Assembly: GCA_964370435.1 (NCBI GenBank)
Contig: CAYJJG010000011.1
Location: 1 to 51,528, forward strand
Direction of reading: 5' to 3'
Length of the DNA stretch: 51,528 bases
Origin: CALVGQ01 sp964370435
GTDB lineage: Bacteria; Bacillota_I; Bacilli_A; Erysipelotrichales; Erysipelotrichaceae
A program made the position numbers and the translations under genes. The stretch's first letter is position 1. Every line of letters starts with the position of its first letter. Below are positions 49,491-51,528 of the stretch, one piece after another. Below the pieces are notes generated by a model that searched no databases, was not told the origin of the DNA, and saw only the letters and a program-made list of their open reading frames with translations.

Positions 49491-51392
49491 ATGGCTAAAA
49501 AACAATTTAAAGCAGAATCAAAAAGACTATTAGATCTTATGATTAATTCTATCTATACTAATCGTGAGATATTTTTAAGAGAAATTATCTCTAACGCTTC
49601 TGATGCCTTAGATAAAAGACATTTTTTATCTTTAACTCAAGAAGAAAATCGAATTGATAGTGATGAATTATTGATTAAGATTGAAGTCAACAAAGATGCT
49701 CGAACAGTGATTATTGAAGATCGCGGTATCGGTATGACTAAAGAAGAATTAGAAACTAATCTTGGAACTATCGCTAAGAGTGGTTCATTAGAATTCAAAA
49801 AACAATTAGAAGAAAATCAAGATGTTGATATTATTGGGCAGTTTGGAGTAGGGTTTTATTCAGCGTTTATGGTGGCTAAGAAAATAACTGTTGATTCTAA
49901 GAGTGTGCATGAACCACAAGCTTATCGTTGGCAGTCTACTGGAGAAGATGGTTACACCATTAGTGCGATTGAAAAAGACATTATTGGAACAACGATTACA
50001 CTTGAAATAAAAGATTCTACGGAGGATGAAAACTATGAAGAATTCTTAGAGTCGTGGACAATACAACAACTGATTAAAAAATACTCAGATTATATTCGCT
50101 ATCCTATTCAAATGGATGTAGAAACTACGCGTAAAAAAGACCAAGTAGTTGAAGGTGAAGAAGAATATGAAGATGTTATGGAAGAGCGAACTATTAACTC
50201 TATGATCCCTTTATGGAAAAGAAATAAAGCGGAAATTGAGGAAGAGGAGTACCATAGTTTTTATCAATCTAAATTTATGGATTATGAAAAACCAGCAAAA
50301 GTCATTCATTATGCACTAGAAGGGGTTCCAACGTATAGTGCGTTACTCTATATTCCATCAAAAACGCCTTATAATTTTTACAGTACAGAATTTGAATCTG
50401 GTTTACAGCTTTATTGTAAAGGGGTCTTTATCATGGATAAGGCAAAAGACCTGCTTCCAGACTACTTTAGATTTGTAAAAGGGTTAGTGGATAGCGATGA
50501 TTTGAATTTAAATATAAGCAGAGAAATCTTACAACAAGATCGCCAAATGAAAGCTATCGCTAAATCTATTGAAAAGAAAATTAAAAGCACTCTAGAATTA
50601 ATGCTTAAAAATGATCGTGAACAATATGAAGAATTCTTTAATAATTTTGGTATGCAACTAAAATATGGTTTATATGATAAGTTTGGTGCCAACAAAGAAG
50701 TGCTTAAAGATTTAGTGTTATGGAAATCATCGTATGAAGATAAATATACTTCTTTAAAAGAGTATGTTGAGCGTATGAAAGAAGATCAAAAATACATTTA
50801 TTATGCAGCGAAAGAAAATCAAGAGATGATTTCAATGTTGCCACAAATGGAGCGCTTAAAAGATAAAGGTTATGAAGTTTTATACTTTACTGATGATATT
50901 GATGAATTCGCGATTCGAGTGTTAATGAATTATGATGAAAAAGAATTCAAATCGATTACTCAAGGTGATTTAGATATTGAGAGTGAAGAAGAAAAGAAAG
51001 AAAAAGAAGAGATTGCTACAGAGAACAAATCACTATTAGAGGGATTATCTGGAGCACTTAGTGAGAAAGTAAAAGAAGTACGCTTATCAAGTCATTTAAA
51101 GACACATCCTGTATGTTTGGTTGCGGATGATGGAATATCTATGGAAATGGAAAAAGTGTTAGCACAAAATCCTGATGGAAGTGGTGTGAAGGCAACGCGC
51201 ATTTTGGAGTTGAACCCTAATCATGCAATTTTTAAATTACTGCAAGACACTCATGAGAGTGATCAAGATAAGGTGAAAGAATATGCAGAACTACTTTATG
51301 ATCAAGCGTTGTTGATTGAGGGCTTAGATATTGAAAATCCAGTAGACTATGCTAATAAAATTTGTGAGTTAATGATTAAAGCAAATAAGTAA
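49491..51392 (+). CDS. htpG: Molecular chaperone HtpG (Hsp90 family)
   Basis: A 633-residue ATP-dependent chaperone. The N-terminal ATPase has FLREIISNASDALDK, the ATP-lid EDRGIGMTKEEL and IGQFGVGFYSAFMVA. The middle domain has IPLWKRNKAEIEEEEY and the catalytic-Arg region LNLNISREILQQDR. The C-terminal dimerisation domain begins near 510 and ends without an MEEVD tail. Family knowledge: HtpG remodels client proteins with DnaK under heat stress. Promoter, CIRCE and AAGGAG are all in place upstream. Confidence 0.98.
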   Translation: MAKKQFKAESKRLLDLMINSIYTNREIFLREIISNASDALDKRHFLSLTQEENRIDSDELLIKIEVNKDARTVIIEDRGIGMTKEELETNLGTIAKSGSLEFKKQLEENQDVDIIGQFGVGFYSAFMVAKKITVDSKSVHEPQAYRWQSTGEDGYTISAIEKDIIGTTITLEIKDSTEDENYEEFLESWTIQQLIKKYSDYIRYPIQMDVETTRKKDQVVEGEEEYEDVMEERTINSMIPLWKRNKAEIEEEEYHSFYQSKFMDYEKPAKVIHYALEGVPTYSALLYIPSKTPYNFYSTEFESGLQLYCKGVFIMDKAKDLLPDYFRFVKGLVDSDDLNLNISREILQQDRQMKAIAKSIEKKIKSTLELMLKNDREQYEEFFNNFGMQLKYGLYDKFGANKEVLKDLVLWKSSYEDKYTSLKEYVERMKEDQKYIYYAAKENQEMISMLPQMERLKDKGYEVLYFTDDIDEFAIRVLMNYDEKEFKSITQGDLDIESEEEKKEKEEIATENKSLLEGLSGALSEKVKEVRLSSHLKTHPVCLVADDGISMEMEKVLAQNPDGSGVKATRILELNPNHAIFKLLQDTHESDQDKVKEYAELLYDQALLIEGLDIENPVDYANKICELMIKANK

Positions 51393-51393
51393 A

Positions 51394-51426
51394 AAAAAGT
51401 ACAGAATTAATAGTTCTGTACTTTTT
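51394..51426 (+). terminator. Terminator of htpG
   Basis: A 13-base stem (aaaaagtacagaa / ttctgtacttttt) with a 7-base loop and a T-rich end. It lies directly after the stop codon. Confidence 0.9.
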
Positions 51427-51489
51427 AAATGCTTTATCACTATTATAAAATAAAAACATACTACCAGAGTAATATGTTGAATTAACACA

Positions 51490-51528
51490 TGGAGCGGGTG
51501 ATGAGAATCGAACTCACGTAGTCAGCTT
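51490..51528 (-). tRNA. tRNA-Gly (TCC), 3' half cut by the window edge
   Basis: These 39 bases are the exact reverse complement of 34574-34612, covering CCA, acceptor 3' strand, T-arm, variable loop and the end of the anticodon arm. This is therefore a second tRNA-Gly(TCC) copy on the minus strand, or at least a copy of its 3' half. The 63 bases between the htpG terminator and this gene hold nothing recognisable. Confidence 0.88.

Overview
The window is chromosomal DNA of a low-GC Gram-positive bacterium (Bacillota). It looks like an Erysipelotrichia/Turicibacter/Culicoidibacter-type lineage rather than a classical Bacillus or Clostridium, although the exact taxon cannot be read from the sequence. 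The reasons are: very AT-rich coding and intergenic DNA, strong AGGAGG-type ribosome binding sites, sigma-A promoters (TTGACA/TATAAT), many intrinsic terminators, a CIRCE operator, a yybP-ykoY Mn2+ riboswitch, wall-polymer genes (csbB/yfhO, Ddl, a MurF-like ligase) and lipoproteins with LLAGC lipoboxes. TGA is used as a stop codon, so the Mycoplasma code does not apply. I see no phage, insertion sequence, CRISPR array or origin.

Layout. 0.3-3.3 kb: a DUF4358 lipoprotein, MBOAT acyltransferase and DHHW-type SGNH protein operon, probably for acylating an extracellular polymer. 3.4-7.8 kb: a GAF-like protein with a disrupted-looking 5' end, a Cof-type HAD phosphatase, two Gfo/Idh/MocA dehydrogenases, RpiB and a C_GCAxxG_C_C protein. 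7.9-10 kb: a tRNA-Thr/tRNA-Gly pair and an SPFH/NfeD operon. 10.1-19 kb: an alpha/beta hydrolase with a membrane-anchored MurF-like ligase, another HAD protein with an AI-2E-family transporter, a two-gene ABC exporter, D-Ala-D-Ala ligase, CutC and a GNAT acetyltransferase. 19.2-22.2 kb: a VTC-domain protein, DUF4956 membrane protein and beta-helix lipoprotein operon. 22.4-31.5 kb: a small membrane protein, a HAD protein, DeoD, a 7TM-type histidine kinase with its response regulator, and a 1331-residue secreted multidomain protein with a GDSL esterase domain and chitobiase-type repeats. 31.6-34.6 kb: an ACT-less aspartokinase, a CxxC-less HMA-like protein, a DUF378 protein, a YdcC-like protein followed directly by a MazF/EndoA toxin without its antitoxin, then tRNA-Ser, tRNA-Asp and tRNA-Gly. 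34.8-38.5 kb: yfhO and csbB. 38.5-44.2 kb: a Mn2+ riboswitch controlling a P-type ATPase, a WYL regulator, a membrane protein and a CDF transporter. 44.2-51.5 kb: a HAD-IA phosphatase, a previously unlisted 52-residue ORF, YitT, cyclophilin, RlmA, two-subunit fumarase, a flavin reductase-like protein, htpG under a CIRCE operator, and the 3' half of a second tRNA-Gly(TCC).

How it fits together. Most genes lie in short operons of two or three with overlapping stop/start codons, and several convergent pairs share one bidirectional terminator. The main theme is the cell envelope: polymer acylation, lipoteichoic-acid-type glycosylation, peptidoglycan precursors, a surface esterase and the VTC module. 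Metal homeostasis is a second theme (riboswitch-controlled ATPase, CDF, CutC family). The stretches I find least explained are the VTC/DUF4956/beta-helix operon, the orphan MazF and the in-frame stop upstream of the GAF-like gene. I did not find an obviously complete, previously unknown system.
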